DNA of 64,000 bases, taken from RGEC01 sp964626685 (GTDB lineage: Bacteria > Bacteroidota > Bacteroidia > NS11-12g > UBA955). Below are positions 52,169 to 61,184 of the stretch, in pieces. The stretch lies in NCBI GenBank assembly GCA_964626685.1, contig CAZVJY010000004.1:124001-188000 (forward strand). The letters run 5' to 3'. The notes under the pieces are model-generated. The model ran no database searches, was not told the origin of the DNA, and saw only the letters and a program-made list of their open reading frames with translations. The stretch's first letter is position 1; the number at the start of each line of letters is the position of its first letter. A program made the position numbers and the translations under genes.

Positions 52169-53367
52169 TATGCCTTTTCAAAAACCACTGCGCACCCTTG
52201 TCCCACGCCAATACACATAGTGGCCAGTCCAAAGCGGGCTGTGGAATTTCTTTTCATTTCGTGCAGCAGTGTTGCGCTTATTCTGGCCCCGCTGGCGCCC
52301 AGGGGATGCCCGATGGCAATACTGCCGCCATTTGGGTTGACAATTCCCGGATTGATATTCAGCTCACGCATACTGGCAATGACCTGGCTTGCAAAGGCTT
52401 CATTTAGCTCGGCAACGCTTAAATCACTTACGCTGATACCAGCGTGCTTGAGCGCCTTTTGAGATGCCGGAACCGGTCCGATTCCCATAATGGCCGGATC
52501 AACACCGGCTGCTCCGATACCCGCAATTCTTGCCAGCGGTGTAAGGTTGTAGCGTTTTACCGCATCTCCTGATGCCAGAATCAGGCAGGCCGCCCCGTCA
52601 TTGATACCGCTGCTGTTGCCTGCCGTTACGGTTCCGTCTTTTTTAAATGCGGGTTTTAAGGTAGATAGCACCTCCACAGAACTCAGCCGCGGGTGCTCAT
52701 CCGTTTCGAAATAATGCACTTCGCCTTTTTTACCGGGCACCGGAAACGGTGTAATCTCATCCTTGAATTTACCGGCTTCCTGCGCTTGTTTCCATTTGGT
52801 TTGGGAATCGCAGGCAAATGCATCCTGGTCCTCTCGGCTAATCTGATATTTTTCGGCTACGTTTTCAGCGGTTTCGCCCATGCTGTAAGGATGATAGGCT
52901 GCTGCAAGTGTTTTATTGGTAAACCTCCAGCCAATGGTAGTGTCATATATTTCGGTGCTGCGCTGGTACGGCGTTTCAGCTTTTGCCATTACAAAAGGTG
53001 CACGGGTCATGCTTTCCGTACCTCCGGCGATAATCAGTTCTGCAGTTCCCGATTTGATGGCCATATATCCATTCATGATGCTTTGCAAACCACTGGCGCA
53101 TAGACGGTTTACGGTATAGCCGGGAACGGTTACAGACAAGCCGGCCAGCAGCGAAGCCATTCGCGCTACATTGCGGTTGTCTTCACCTGCCTGATTGGCT
53201 GCACCGAAGATTACCTCATCGGTATGCGAAAAATCTATACCAGGATTGCGGAGCATAATTTCCCGAATCACGTGGGCTGCCATGTCATCGGGTCTAACGC
53301 CGGCAAGGCTTCCGCCAAATTTTCCCACCGGTGTTCGGAGGGCATCAACTACATAAACTTCCTGCAT
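52168..53367 (-). CDS. Acetyl-CoA acetyltransferase / 3-ketoacyl-CoA thiolase
   Basis: 399 residues. Acyl-accepting Cys90 in TVNRLCASGLQSIM, NEAFASQVIAS, catalytic His in GGSIAIGHPLGASGARI, and Cys in MCIGVGQGCAVVFE. Thiolases cut or join acyl-CoA with CoA; the length and GAANQAGEDNRNVARMA region resemble the PcaF/beta-ketoadipyl type, but the substrate is not certain. An exact -7 box lies 8 bases before the start. Confidence 0.95.
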   Translation of the reverse strand: MQEVYVVDALRTPVGKFGGSLAGVRPDDMAAHVIREIMLRNPGIDFSHTDEVIFGAANQAGEDNRNVARMASLLAGLSVTVPGYTVNRLCASGLQSIMNGYMAIKSGTAELIIAGGTESMTRAPFVMAKAETPYQRSTEIYDTTIGWRFTNKTLAAAYHPYSMGETAENVAEKYQISREDQDAFACDSQTKWKQAQEAGKFKDEITPFPVPGKKGEVHYFETDEHPRLSSVEVLSTLKPAFKKDGTVTAGNSSGINDGAACLILASGDAVKRYNLTPLARIAGIGAAGVDPAIMGIGPVPASQKALKHAGISVSDLSVAELNEAFASQVIASMRELNINPGIVNPNGGSIAIGHPLGASGARISATLLHEMKRNSTARFGLATMCIGVGQGCAVVFEKA

Positions 53368-53374
53368 GCTGCGG

Positions 53375-53382
53375 CAAAGTTA
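53375..53382 (-). promoter_or_regulatory. Bacteroidota -7 box of the thiolase gene
   Basis: Read on minus, TAACTTTG is an exact TAnnTTTG match. It is divergent from the box at 53440. Confidence 0.7.
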
Positions 53383-53439
53383 CCAAATAGTAGTGGTCAG
53401 TTTTTACAATTAACTGATGCAGTCTGCATCTTCTTATTT

Positions 53440-53447
53440 TATTTTTG
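53440..53447 (+). promoter_or_regulatory. Bacteroidota -7 box of the small membrane protein gene
   Basis: TATTTTTG is an exact match. The longest-frame TTG (53445) lies inside it, so the coding start must be downstream. Confidence 0.65.
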
Positions 53448-53453
53448 CAATCG

Positions 53454-53954
53454 TTGAAAATTTCATGGCCATATAAATTGCTTCTGTTCAGCCTTTTATT
53501 GTTGCTGCTGTCGTTTCCAATCATTAATTGTTTGTCACTCACAATACATAGGGTAACCATGCATTCTAAAATTGAAAAGGAATGCGAAAAGTTATTAGCT
53601 GAGCAAATCCGATTGGATAAAGGCCGGCACCCCAAGGCAAAATCATACCGGGAATTTGACCACAATGGCCGCCGTTACGATGTGATTGCTGTAGCGGATA
53701 AAGGAGACTTCTGGTTGGTAACAGCAATTGATGACACTGCTGAAAAATGGCTGGAAGAGCAGGCGGAAAAGAATGCAAACAAAGAAATACATGATTTTTA
53801 CTGGATTAAGTCAGTTTCTAGCGGCAATCAGTTCGAACTCTTGATTCCGGTTACAGAAGGTTTGCAATTGACAATACCAATACACAACAAGATAGTTAAT
53901 CCGATTTTTACTGTTTTTTCGCCCCCGCCGGAAGTAAATGTAGCTGCTCTATAA
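53454..53954 (+). CDS. Small membrane-anchored protein paired with a TonB-dependent receptor
   Basis: 166 residues from a TTG at 53454, the first start codon after the -7 box. One N-terminal membrane segment (YKLLLFSLLLLLLSFPIINC), then a soluble domain: KIEKECEKLL, FDHNGRRYDVIAVADKGDF, VTAIDDTAEKWLEEQAEKN. I recall similar small proteins upstream of Bacteroidota TonB receptors, with the same 'F-x-Y/H-x-G-x-x-Y-D-I/V' and 'D-x-E/A-E-x-x-L' spacing, but no assigned function. It probably sits in the inner membrane facing the periplasm. The receptor gene starts 65 bases later. Confidence 0.72.
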   Translation: MKISWPYKLLLFSLLLLLLSFPIINCLSLTIHRVTMHSKIEKECEKLLAEQIRLDKGRHPKAKSYREFDHNGRRYDVIAVADKGDFWLVTAIDDTAEKWLEEQAEKNANKEIHDFYWIKSVSSGNQFELLIPVTEGLQLTIPIHNKIVNPIFTVFSPPPEVNVAAL

Positions 53955-54019
53955 TTTGAAGTCCGTTTTCCGGACTAGTTTTCTCACAGCTATCTTACAA
54001 CATTTAAATCCTTAAAAAA

Positions 54020-56254
54020 ATGAAAAAACAATCAATATTGGTTGCTTTGATATTTTTCGTATCGGCAATCAAAGCTCAAAATGAGCAGATAAAAACAGAT
54101 AAAGACAGTGCTGAACTTGAAAATATGGATGAAATTTTGGTGTCAGCACAGCGTTTTGGTTCCAGTAGAGGCAATACTACCCGACAGATTGAGGTAATAT
54201 CGTCCAAACAAATGCAGTTAGCACAACAGGGAACCATGGCAGATGTTTTGTCGCAAACAGGCCAGGTTTTTGTCCAGAAAAGCCAGCTTGGTGGTGGCAG
54301 TCCCGTGCTCCGAGGCTTTGAAGCGAGCCGGGTTTTGCTGGTGGTGGATGGTGTACGTATGAATAATGCCACTTATCGTGCCGGCCATCTTCAGGACATA
54401 ATTACAGTCGATCAGTTTATGCTGGAAAGGGCAGAGGTTTTTTTTGGTTCAGGTTCTACCCAATTCGGCAGCGATGCACTGGGCGGGGTAGTTTATATGA
54501 AAACAAAGGACCCTCAGTTTAGAAAGGGCAAATTTGGTTTTGCCAATGCCCAGGCGAATATTCGATATCAATCGGCTGCACGTGCCTTGATTTCAAATGT
54601 TAACTTCGCCATGGGAGGGAAAAATGTGGCATGGATTTTTAGCACTAGCAGCAGTGATTTTGGGGATTTGAGGATGGGGCAGCAACGGCATTTTTCAGCG
54701 TGGGATACTTTTGGTCAGCGCAAATTCTTTGCCGGCAGAATCAATAACCGTGACACCATGCTCGCTAATCATAATCCCTACATACAAAAGGGGAGTTCCT
54801 ATAATCAGAACGATGTGTTTAGTAAACTCGCTGTCAGAACAGGCAATCTTATTCATACAATAAATGTACAACTTTCACGCGCATCGATAGTGCCTCGTTA
54901 TGACCGACTAACAGATATGTCAGCTGGCAGATTCCGGTTTGCAACATGGGATTATATTCCCCAAAACCGTGATTTTTTCTCATATACCTTGTTCATTCCA
55001 AAGGCTGAATCCGGTCGGTGGGACCACCGAATTATTGTTTCACATCAAAACACCGAAGTAGGACGTGTGACCCGCAGATTTGGCGCTGTTAGCGAATTGA
55101 CCCAGCTCGACAAGGTTGGGATGTCTGCTGTCAATTACGATTTTTCGGTCAGTTTGAACAAAGGGCTGCAGGTGCAAGGTGGTGCTGAGTGGGTGTTCAA
55201 TAATGTCCGCTCAACCGCAACAACCAGAAACATAAACACAGGGGTGGTGGCTATCAGTAAAAATACGCGTTATGCAGATGAGGGCGCAAAGACGCAATCA
55301 GCTGCTGTTTTTGCAAACCTGATATACATCGTTAAACCCAATGATTTTATCATAGAAGGTGGTGCTCGTGTTACCTATTATCAGCTGAACGCGAATTTTA
55401 GTCCGGATAATTTTTTAAAACTACCATATTCCAAGGCGGATTTGAATACACTGGCTCCTGTTTATAATCTCGGATTATCAAAGAAATTGAATGCGGAAGG
55501 GTTGTTTTTCAAGGCAAGTATTGCCTCTGGCTTCAGAAACCCCAACGTGGATGACATGACCAAACTGTTTGAAAGTATTCCGGGTCGAAAACTGGTTATC
55601 CCAAACAGAGATTTGAAACCCGAGCGAACAAATACAATGGATGTAGGTTTCCGTCTTGACCGTAAAAAGATTCATTTGGAATGGGGTGGATACTACACAC
55701 GCATCACGCAATTGCTTGTAGACGGTCCCGCGATATTCAATGGCTCAGATTCTTTCGATTTTGAGGGTCAGCGTACTCCGATTTTTCAAATGGGAAATTC
55801 AGCTATGGGTTATGTAACCGGAGGATATTTTGCCGCAAAAATTCAATTAATCTCTAAACTGTTTGCCGACGTCAATTACAGCAGCACTTTTGGTCGTTAC
55901 AAAATAAATGAGAAATCAGCCAGAGTTCCGTTGGATCATATCGCGCCTGACCATGGCAGACTGGGCTTGCGGTGGTCAGATAGGCACTGGCAATGCGAAG
56001 CGTTTATGCTGTTCAACGGACGAAAAATTAAACGTGAGTACAGCCCCAGCGGTGAAGATAATGCTCAATATGCTCCTGGTGGTGAGACGCCTGCATGGCA
56101 AACCTACAATGTGCGTGCCAGCTGGGAAGTGAAAAAATATCTCACAGCTTCCTTTGCGGTGGAAAATCTGCTCGATTTGAATTATCGGGTCTTTTCAAGT
56201 GGTATTTCAGCACCTGGGAGAAATCTGATACTTTCTCTCAGGGTTTCCTTATAG
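54020..56254 (+). CDS. TonB-dependent outer-membrane receptor, heme/hemoglobin type
   Basis: 744 residues. Signal peptide MKKQSILVALIFFVSAIKAQ, TonB-box-like DEILVSAQR at about 35, then the plug domain (VLSQTGQVFVQKSQLGGGSP, VLRGFEASRVLLVVDGVRMN, NATYRAGHLQDIITVDQFM). The 22-strand barrel contains the GFRNPNVDDMTKLFES and IPNRDLKPERTNTMDVG motifs seen in HmuR-type receptors. It would import heme or a related iron compound using TonB-ExbBD. The partner small protein is just upstream. A strong terminator follows. Confidence 0.9.
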   Translation: MKKQSILVALIFFVSAIKAQNEQIKTDKDSAELENMDEILVSAQRFGSSRGNTTRQIEVISSKQMQLAQQGTMADVLSQTGQVFVQKSQLGGGSPVLRGFEASRVLLVVDGVRMNNATYRAGHLQDIITVDQFMLERAEVFFGSGSTQFGSDALGGVVYMKTKDPQFRKGKFGFANAQANIRYQSAARALISNVNFAMGGKNVAWIFSTSSSDFGDLRMGQQRHFSAWDTFGQRKFFAGRINNRDTMLANHNPYIQKGSSYNQNDVFSKLAVRTGNLIHTINVQLSRASIVPRYDRLTDMSAGRFRFATWDYIPQNRDFFSYTLFIPKAESGRWDHRIIVSHQNTEVGRVTRRFGAVSELTQLDKVGMSAVNYDFSVSLNKGLQVQGGAEWVFNNVRSTATTRNINTGVVAISKNTRYADEGAKTQSAAVFANLIYIVKPNDFIIEGGARVTYYQLNANFSPDNFLKLPYSKADLNTLAPVYNLGLSKKLNAEGLFFKASIASGFRNPNVDDMTKLFESIPGRKLVIPNRDLKPERTNTMDVGFRLDRKKIHLEWGGYYTRITQLLVDGPAIFNGSDSFDFEGQRTPIFQMGNSAMGYVTGGYFAAKIQLISKLFADVNYSSTFGRYKINEKSARVPLDHIAPDHGRLGLRWSDRHWQCEAFMLFNGRKIKREYSPSGEDNAQYAPGGETPAWQTYNVRASWEVKKYLTASFAVENLLDLNYRVFSSGISAPGRNLILSLRVSL

Positions 56255-56272
56255 GAGTTGTTCTTAACTGAA

Positions 56273-56308
56273 GAGAAGGGGAAACAATGGTTCCCCTTTT
56301 CTTTTTTC
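56273..56308 (+). terminator. Intrinsic terminator of the TonB receptor gene
   Basis: An 11-bp stem (56273-56283 with 56291-56301; core AAGGGGAA/TTCCCCTT) around a seven-base loop, followed by TTTTTT. Confidence 0.88.
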
Positions 56309-56346
56309 ACTAGTGTTTAAATCCCTGTATTAATTTCGCCCCTCAA

Positions 56347-57063
56347 ATGGGACGCATATTCGAAAAACGAAAACACAAAATGTTTGCCCGCTTTGACCGC
56401 ATGGCGAAGCAATTTACCCGCATAGGAAAAGAAATTGCCATCGCTGTAAGGCAGGGTGGGGTCAATCCTGACTACAATCCGCGTTTGCGAATGGCAATTC
56501 AAAATGCCAAAAATGTGAATATGCCTAAAGACAGGGTAGAAGCGGCCATTAAGCGTGCCAGCGATAAAGATACTGCCGGATACGAGGAAATTAAGTACGA
56601 GGGCTATGGTCCACATGGTGTGGCAATTCTGGTGGAATCTGCAACGGATAACAATACGCGTACAGTAGCCAATGTGCGTTCGCACTTCAACAAGTGCGAC
56701 GGAGCACTTGGGAAAACCGGTTCACTCGATTTTGTCTTCACACGCAAAGGGGTTTTTAAAATTGCCAAGGCAGCCCTCAAGGGTAAGGATCTCGATGAGT
56801 TTGAACTTGAAATTATCGATTTTGGTTGCGAAGATCTAGCCATTGATGAGGATGATGTTTATGTATACACAAGCTTCACAGACTTTGGCAATATGCAGAA
56901 AGGCCTTGAAGAACTGAACATCGAGCCATCCAGTGCAGAACTGCAGTACATACCAACCTCTTTTGTGGATTTGGAGGAAGCGCAGGCAAACGAAGTGCTG
57001 GAACTCATCGAAAGACTTGAATCAGACGATGACGTTCAAAACGTATACCATAACCTGAGATAA
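56347..57063 (+). CDS. YebC/PmpR family regulatory or translation-associated protein
   Basis: 238 residues. MGRIFEKRKHKMFARFDRMA, FTRIGKEIAIAVRQGGVNPD, NAKNVNMPKDRVEAAIKRAS, YEGYGPHGVAILVESATDN and RTVANVRSHFNKCDGALGKT are the family blocks. Members bind DNA and, in some lineages, relieve ribosome stalling at proline stretches. A TAATTTCG box (56333-56340, one mismatch) lies 7 bases before the start. It converges with the DUF1573 gene. Confidence 0.95.
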   Translation: MGRIFEKRKHKMFARFDRMAKQFTRIGKEIAIAVRQGGVNPDYNPRLRMAIQNAKNVNMPKDRVEAAIKRASDKDTAGYEEIKYEGYGPHGVAILVESATDNNTRTVANVRSHFNKCDGALGKTGSLDFVFTRKGVFKIAKAALKGKDLDEFELEIIDFGCEDLAIDEDDVYVYTSFTDFGNMQKGLEELNIEPSSAELQYIPTSFVDLEEAQANEVLELIERLESDDDVQNVYHNLR

Positions 57064-57068
57064 TCCGG

Positions 57069-58199
57069 TTATTTCGGGCAGGTAGCACATTTGGGTTTGT
57101 CCCTCTCAGGAAGGTGAGCTACCAGATAAATACTCTTTTCAGGCTGCTCGGGGTCGTTGCTGATAATCGAAATAGTTTGTGTGCTTTTGCCTTGTTTGAT
57201 TCCTGTGTCAAAGCGCATTTTTACAACCATGCTTTCACCTGGTTTTAACGTGTTTTTAGGATAATCTACCTTCACACACGGACACCGAGGCGTAATCTCA
57301 TGAAGCTTTAATTCAGATTTTCCCGCATTGGTAAAGGTGAACTGGGTATTGAATATTTCACCGCTTTCCGCACTTCCAAGATCAATAACAGTGCGGTCTG
57401 TAGTTAGTTTTGCCGCTCTTGCAAGGTCTTTTGCAGTCATTTTAGGGAAATACTGTTTCCGTTCATAGGCAACATAAAATCCAGTATATGGGTAAAGGAC
57501 ATTGTCCGATGTTACGGCTACTTCAAATGCCCCGAATCCGTAGGTGCTGATTTTTCTGCCGTCCAGAACTACTTTCACTTTGGCACTTTCATTGGGCTCC
57601 AGGGTTTGTGGCATCCCTATAACCTGACAAAAAGGAGGCAGGTTTTCCAAGGCTGAAAACTGCGTGCTGTATGGCGTTCCGTTGGTAATGCGAAAGATCT
57701 GTGTGTCTGACCTGTGGTCAAATATCGGTTTAAAACTAACCGTGGGCGGTAGGAAGGTGATTTGCCCCGGCGAAGTAAATTCAGGCTCTTTCTGTATCAC
57801 ATCCTTTTGAACATTCCCGAGAATATCCAGATGAACGAATGGGAAGTTTACCGCATTGCTGTATACCGTAATGGTTTTTTGAAAACTGCCTATACGCCCA
57901 ATGGTCTCATATTTAGCATCAACAAAGCCGCTTTCCCCAGGTTTTACTGTATCCCTGGTCCAATCGGGTGTGGTGCACCCGCAGCTGGTCTGAACGGTAT
58001 TGATGAATAAATCCCTGTTTCCGACATTCTTAAACATAAACCGGTGCGTTGCATACTTGATATCTTCACGGATATCACCAAAATTGTGCTGTTTTTCCGT
58101 AAATTCAATTTTAGGACCGTCAGACTTAGGTGTCATTTGTGCTCGAACTCCACTAGCAAACAAAGTGATAAACGCAAATGTGAAGATACTGTTATTCAT
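57069..58199 (-). CDS. Secreted protein with two DUF1573 domains
   Basis: 376 residues from the ATG at 58199 (MNNSIFTFAFITLFASGVRA signal peptide); an earlier ATG (58229) lies upstream of a -7-like CAAAAATT (58215-58222). The first DUF1573 (about 20-125) has HNFGDIREDIKYATHRFMFKN and TSCGCTTPDWTRD. The last (about 270-370) has IDLGSAESGEIFNTQFTFTN and PRCPCVKVDYPKNTLKPGES. A middle domain lies between them. The paired cysteines suggest metal binding or a disulphide. Function unknown. Confidence 0.85.
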   Translation of the reverse strand: MNNSIFTFAFITLFASGVRAQMTPKSDGPKIEFTEKQHNFGDIREDIKYATHRFMFKNVGNRDLFINTVQTSCGCTTPDWTRDTVKPGESGFVDAKYETIGRIGSFQKTITVYSNAVNFPFVHLDILGNVQKDVIQKEPEFTSPGQITFLPPTVSFKPIFDHRSDTQIFRITNGTPYSTQFSALENLPPFCQVIGMPQTLEPNESAKVKVVLDGRKISTYGFGAFEVAVTSDNVLYPYTGFYVAYERKQYFPKMTAKDLARAAKLTTDRTVIDLGSAESGEIFNTQFTFTNAGKSELKLHEITPRCPCVKVDYPKNTLKPGESMVVKMRFDTGIKQGKSTQTISIISNDPEQPEKSIYLVAHLPERDKPKCATCPK

Positions 58200-58239
58200 T
58201 AATATGGTATTGTTCAAAAATTGTTCCAATAAGACGATG

Positions 58240-60144
58240 TTAACGTTCAGCCGGTTGTTTTGTAAACCACTTATTGTTTCTCACGTTGTGGGTGAAAAGC
58301 TGCACGTGGGCCTTTAGGGTTAACAACAAAGAATCATACATTGCTCCCTCTTTTTTTAGCAAAACCGGCTTCTTTCTGTTTCTGTACTGTAAGTGATAAT
58401 CTTTCACATTTCCTTCTGCATCTATGCCAAGCGAATAGGGATATCTTATTATATAGTACAGGTTCTTTTCCTTGTGAAGGCTGTATCCTTTGTATGTCGT
58501 ATCGAATGGATTTTTACCAAAACCGTAAAAAGAACCTGTAATCTCACCCAGATGCATAATGGCAGGGATAATGTCACATTGTGAAACTGTTTTGTCTACC
58601 AGGGCGGGTTTAATGTTTTTGCTATAAAAAAGCAATGGAATTTCAAAATGGCCGCTCGGGCTGTAGAAGTAATCTTCTTCGCCGTAACTGGTGTGGTCTC
58701 CGGTAATAACGAACAAGGTATTGTCAAACCAGGGGTATTGACGTGCTTTTTCAAAGAACGACTGCAAGGCATAGTCGGTATACCGTATGCTTTTATGTAT
58801 GGGCAGTTTGCCTTCCGGGAATTTCTCCTGCAGGTGAGCAGGAACCGTGTAGGGATGGTGAGAGGAAAGTGTGAATACCGCATTGAAGAAAGGTTTCTTC
58901 ATTGTATCGCAGCACTGAAGGAAGTAATGAAGGTATGGTTCATCAAATATGCCCCAGTTTCCGTCATAGTATCTTTTGAAGTCTTCACGCGGATATTCAT
59001 CGCGGCCGAAATAATGGAGCTTGCCTGTTTGCTGCAAAAATCCCTGGAAAAACATGGTCCCGTTGGCAGCACCGTGAAAGAATGCAGTACTGTAGCCGGC
59101 TTCAGCAAATATGTTGAATGCGTTTTCCATACGGTTGCTGGCGTATCCGCTGTTCAAATAATGTGTTTCAATCATGCCGGGCATACCACAGAATATACTG
59201 GGGACCATCTCGATGCTCCGTGTTCCGTTTGCATAGCAATATCTAAAATTGATACAGTGCCTGCTGAAAGTATCCAGAAATGGGGTGTAGGGCTTCCCGT
59301 TTAAAAAGCCTGTGTAATCCCTTCCCAGGCTCTCAACAATAATCAGGATAACATTCTTTTTCTTCGCCCCGGATTTTCCTGTGTGTCGAAATACAGGATT
59401 TACAATTTGTAAGGCATGGCTCTGATCCATTAAGCGGATTTCCGGAACTTCCTCTCCACCTGGCATGGAGATAATATTTAACGGAGTGCTAACGGTAAGC
59501 AGTGTCAGCTCAGGTTTTACATACAGACCGGCGTGCAGTGTGCATATGGGTTTAAGATGAAATCCGCCCCTGGCACTAAAAAGCCATAATGAAATAAAAG
59601 TGATAAATACTACAAGGGGCTTACGCCAATCACTTCCTGTTTTCTGAAACACCGGAGAACCGGAGCCGGGGGTATACTTATATATAAGGTATGTAGCAGC
59701 AGCAAGTAATAAAATTCCGGGCCAGAAAGCAGCAACATATTGCCAAAGTGAATTTCCCGGATCAGACAGAAAGTCAAATATTTCTGCACCGCTTCTACGC
59801 CCTGATACCCGGCTGTAAGCAGTGTCAATACCATTTAGAATAAGTATAGGTAAAGCGCCAAACGTCATTAATAAACCCGAAATCCATTGTTTCTCGGAGG
59901 AGCGCCGGGGGAATAACACCATCCAGATCCAAAGCGGAAGAAAGAAATATGCAAGGAGGGGTAAATCAAAAAAAACACCCCAAAGCATTGCTGAAAAAAT
60001 TTCTGTTGCTGAGGCGTCAGCAAAAATTTTCTGATTGAAAAGTCCCCAGATTGATCTTGATAATGACATTATCAACAGCGCAAACCCAACCTGACGGATA
60101 ACCGTGAGTGAAAATAATTTTTGTATAGGGGTTCTAAATCTCAA
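58240..60144 (-). CDS. LtaS-like phosphoglycerol transferase / sulfatase-fold membrane enzyme
   Basis: 634 residues from the TTG at 60144; the earlier GTG (60177) lies inside an exact -7 box. Five N-terminal membrane helices (TVIRQVGFALLIMSLSRSIW first), then a periplasmic alkaline-phosphatase-fold domain: VILIIVESLGRDYTGFLN (metal Glu), NGTRSIEMVPSI (Thr nucleophile), SSHHPYTVP and VITGDHTSYG. Family members transfer phosphoglycerol to lipids or glycans. Gram-negative members may modify envelope lipids; the substrate is not evident. It is upstream of the DUF1573 gene. Confidence 0.9.
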   Translation of the reverse strand: MRFRTPIQKLFSLTVIRQVGFALLIMSLSRSIWGLFNQKIFADASATEIFSAMLWGVFFDLPLLAYFFLPLWIWMVLFPRRSSEKQWISGLLMTFGALPILILNGIDTAYSRVSGRRSGAEIFDFLSDPGNSLWQYVAAFWPGILLLAAATYLIYKYTPGSGSPVFQKTGSDWRKPLVVFITFISLWLFSARGGFHLKPICTLHAGLYVKPELTLLTVSTPLNIISMPGGEEVPEIRLMDQSHALQIVNPVFRHTGKSGAKKKNVILIIVESLGRDYTGFLNGKPYTPFLDTFSRHCINFRYCYANGTRSIEMVPSIFCGMPGMIETHYLNSGYASNRMENAFNIFAEAGYSTAFFHGAANGTMFFQGFLQQTGKLHYFGRDEYPREDFKRYYDGNWGIFDEPYLHYFLQCCDTMKKPFFNAVFTLSSHHPYTVPAHLQEKFPEGKLPIHKSIRYTDYALQSFFEKARQYPWFDNTLFVITGDHTSYGEEDYFYSPSGHFEIPLLFYSKNIKPALVDKTVSQCDIIPAIMHLGEITGSFYGFGKNPFDTTYKGYSLHKEKNLYYIIRYPYSLGIDAEGNVKDYHLQYRNRKKPVLLKKEGAMYDSLLLTLKAHVQLFTHNVRNNKWFTKQPAER

Positions 60145-60176
60145 GTCTGATGTGAAATCCTGACGTTTTCGTAACA

Positions 60177-60184
60177 CAAACTTA
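60177..60184 (-). promoter_or_regulatory. Bacteroidota -7 box of the LtaS-like gene
   Basis: Read on minus, TAAGTTTG is an exact TAnnTTTG match. Confidence 0.65.
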
Positions 60185-60246
60185 ATATTATTTCAGGGGA
60201 TTAAGAAAATTTTACGTACAGTGTTGGTTTTGCGAAAAAATAGCTG

Positions 60247-60254
60247 TATTTTTG
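60247..60254 (+). promoter_or_regulatory. Bacteroidota -7 box of the str operon
   Basis: TATTTTTG is an exact match. A TTG at 60224-60226, 20 bases before, could be the -33 element. The rpsL start is at 60277. Confidence 0.7.
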
Positions 60255-60276
60255 CTGCCCTTTTTGAGGAGATAGT

Positions 60277-60654
60277 ATGCCTACTATTCAACAGTTAATA
60301 CGCAAAGGTCGCCAGGAGACGCTCTGGAAGAGCAAGTCGCCCGCCCTTGATTCATGCCCCCAGCGTCGTGGTGTTTGCACCCGTGTATATACCACTACGC
60401 CGAAGAAACCTAACTCAGCACTCCGCAAGGTTGCCCGCGTTCGTTTGAGCAACGGCAAGGAAGTGAATGCCTACATACCCGGTGAAGGTCACAACCTTCA
60501 GGAGCACAGTATTGTGCTGGTACGCGGTGGAAGGGTAAAAGATCTTCCGGGTGTTCGTTATCACATCGTACGTGGTGCGCTTGATACAGCCGGTGTTGAA
60601 GGCCGTAACCAGCGTCGTTCCAAGTACGGAACCAAACGTCCAAAGAAAAAATAA
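60277..60654 (+). CDS. rpsL: 30S ribosomal protein S12
   Basis: 125 residues: MPTIQQLIRKGRQ, CPQRRGVCTRVYTTTPKKPN, SALRKVARVRLSNGKEV, YIPGEGHNLQEHS, VLVRGGRVKDLPGVRYHIV. The lysines of TTTPKKPNS and GGRVKDLPG, where streptomycin-resistance changes occur, are in the sensitive form. It opens the str operon. Confidence 0.99.
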   Translation: MPTIQQLIRKGRQETLWKSKSPALDSCPQRRGVCTRVYTTTPKKPNSALRKVARVRLSNGKEVNAYIPGEGHNLQEHSIVLVRGGRVKDLPGVRYHIVRGALDTAGVEGRNQRRSKYGTKRPKKK

Positions 60655-60686
60655 GTCCAACATTATATAGGTAGACCTGATAGACC

Positions 60687-61157
60687 ATGAGAAAAACCCG
60701 CGCTAAAAAACGCCCCCTTCTGCCCGATCCGAAGTTCAACGACACCGTTGTAACTCGTTTTGTGAATGGCTTGATGTATGATGGCAAAAAATCGCTTGCA
60801 TACAGCCTTTTCTATGATGCTCTGGAAATAGTTGAGAAAAAGGCTCCGGATGAACCCGGTTTGGAAACCTGGCGTAAAGCCCTTAATAATGTGATGCCTA
60901 CGGTAGAAGTTAAGGCTCGCCGTGTTGGTGGTGCTACCTTTCAGATTCCTACTGAGGTTTCTCCCCGTCGTCGCACCGCTGTAGGGATGAAATGGATGAT
61001 CGGCTATGCACGCAAACGCAACGAGAAATCCATGGCAGAGAAACTGGCCGGTGAAATCCTCGCAGCCTCCAGGGGTGAAGGCGCAGCCGTTAAAAAGAAA
61101 GAAGATACCCATAAAATGGCTGAAGCCAACAAGGCGTTCTCGCATTTCAGGGTTTAA
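60687..61157 (+). CDS. rpsG: 30S ribosomal protein S7
   Basis: 156 residues: MRKTRAKKRPLLPDPKFND, VTRFVNGLMYDGKKSLAYSL, NVMPTVEVKARRVGGATFQI, PTEVSPRRRTAVGMKWMIGY and MAEKLAGEILAASRGEGAAV. It nucleates assembly of the 30S head around 16S rRNA. It lies between rpsL and fusA in the usual order. Confidence 0.99.
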   Translation: MRKTRAKKRPLLPDPKFNDTVVTRFVNGLMYDGKKSLAYSLFYDALEIVEKKAPDEPGLETWRKALNNVMPTVEVKARRVGGATFQIPTEVSPRRRTAVGMKWMIGYARKRNEKSMAEKLAGEILAASRGEGAAVKKKEDTHKMAEANKAFSHFRV

Positions 61158-61184
61158 CCAATTTAGTACAAGAGAAGAAGATTC

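Noticed and set aside
53959..53980. Short hairpin AGTCCG/CGGACT between the small membrane protein and the TonB receptor
   Set aside because: Only six pairs and no proper T-run; too weak to call a terminator.
58648..59304. Open frame on plus opposite the LtaS-like gene (218 residues)
   Set aside because: Antisense to a gene with clear sulfatase motifs; no recognisable content.
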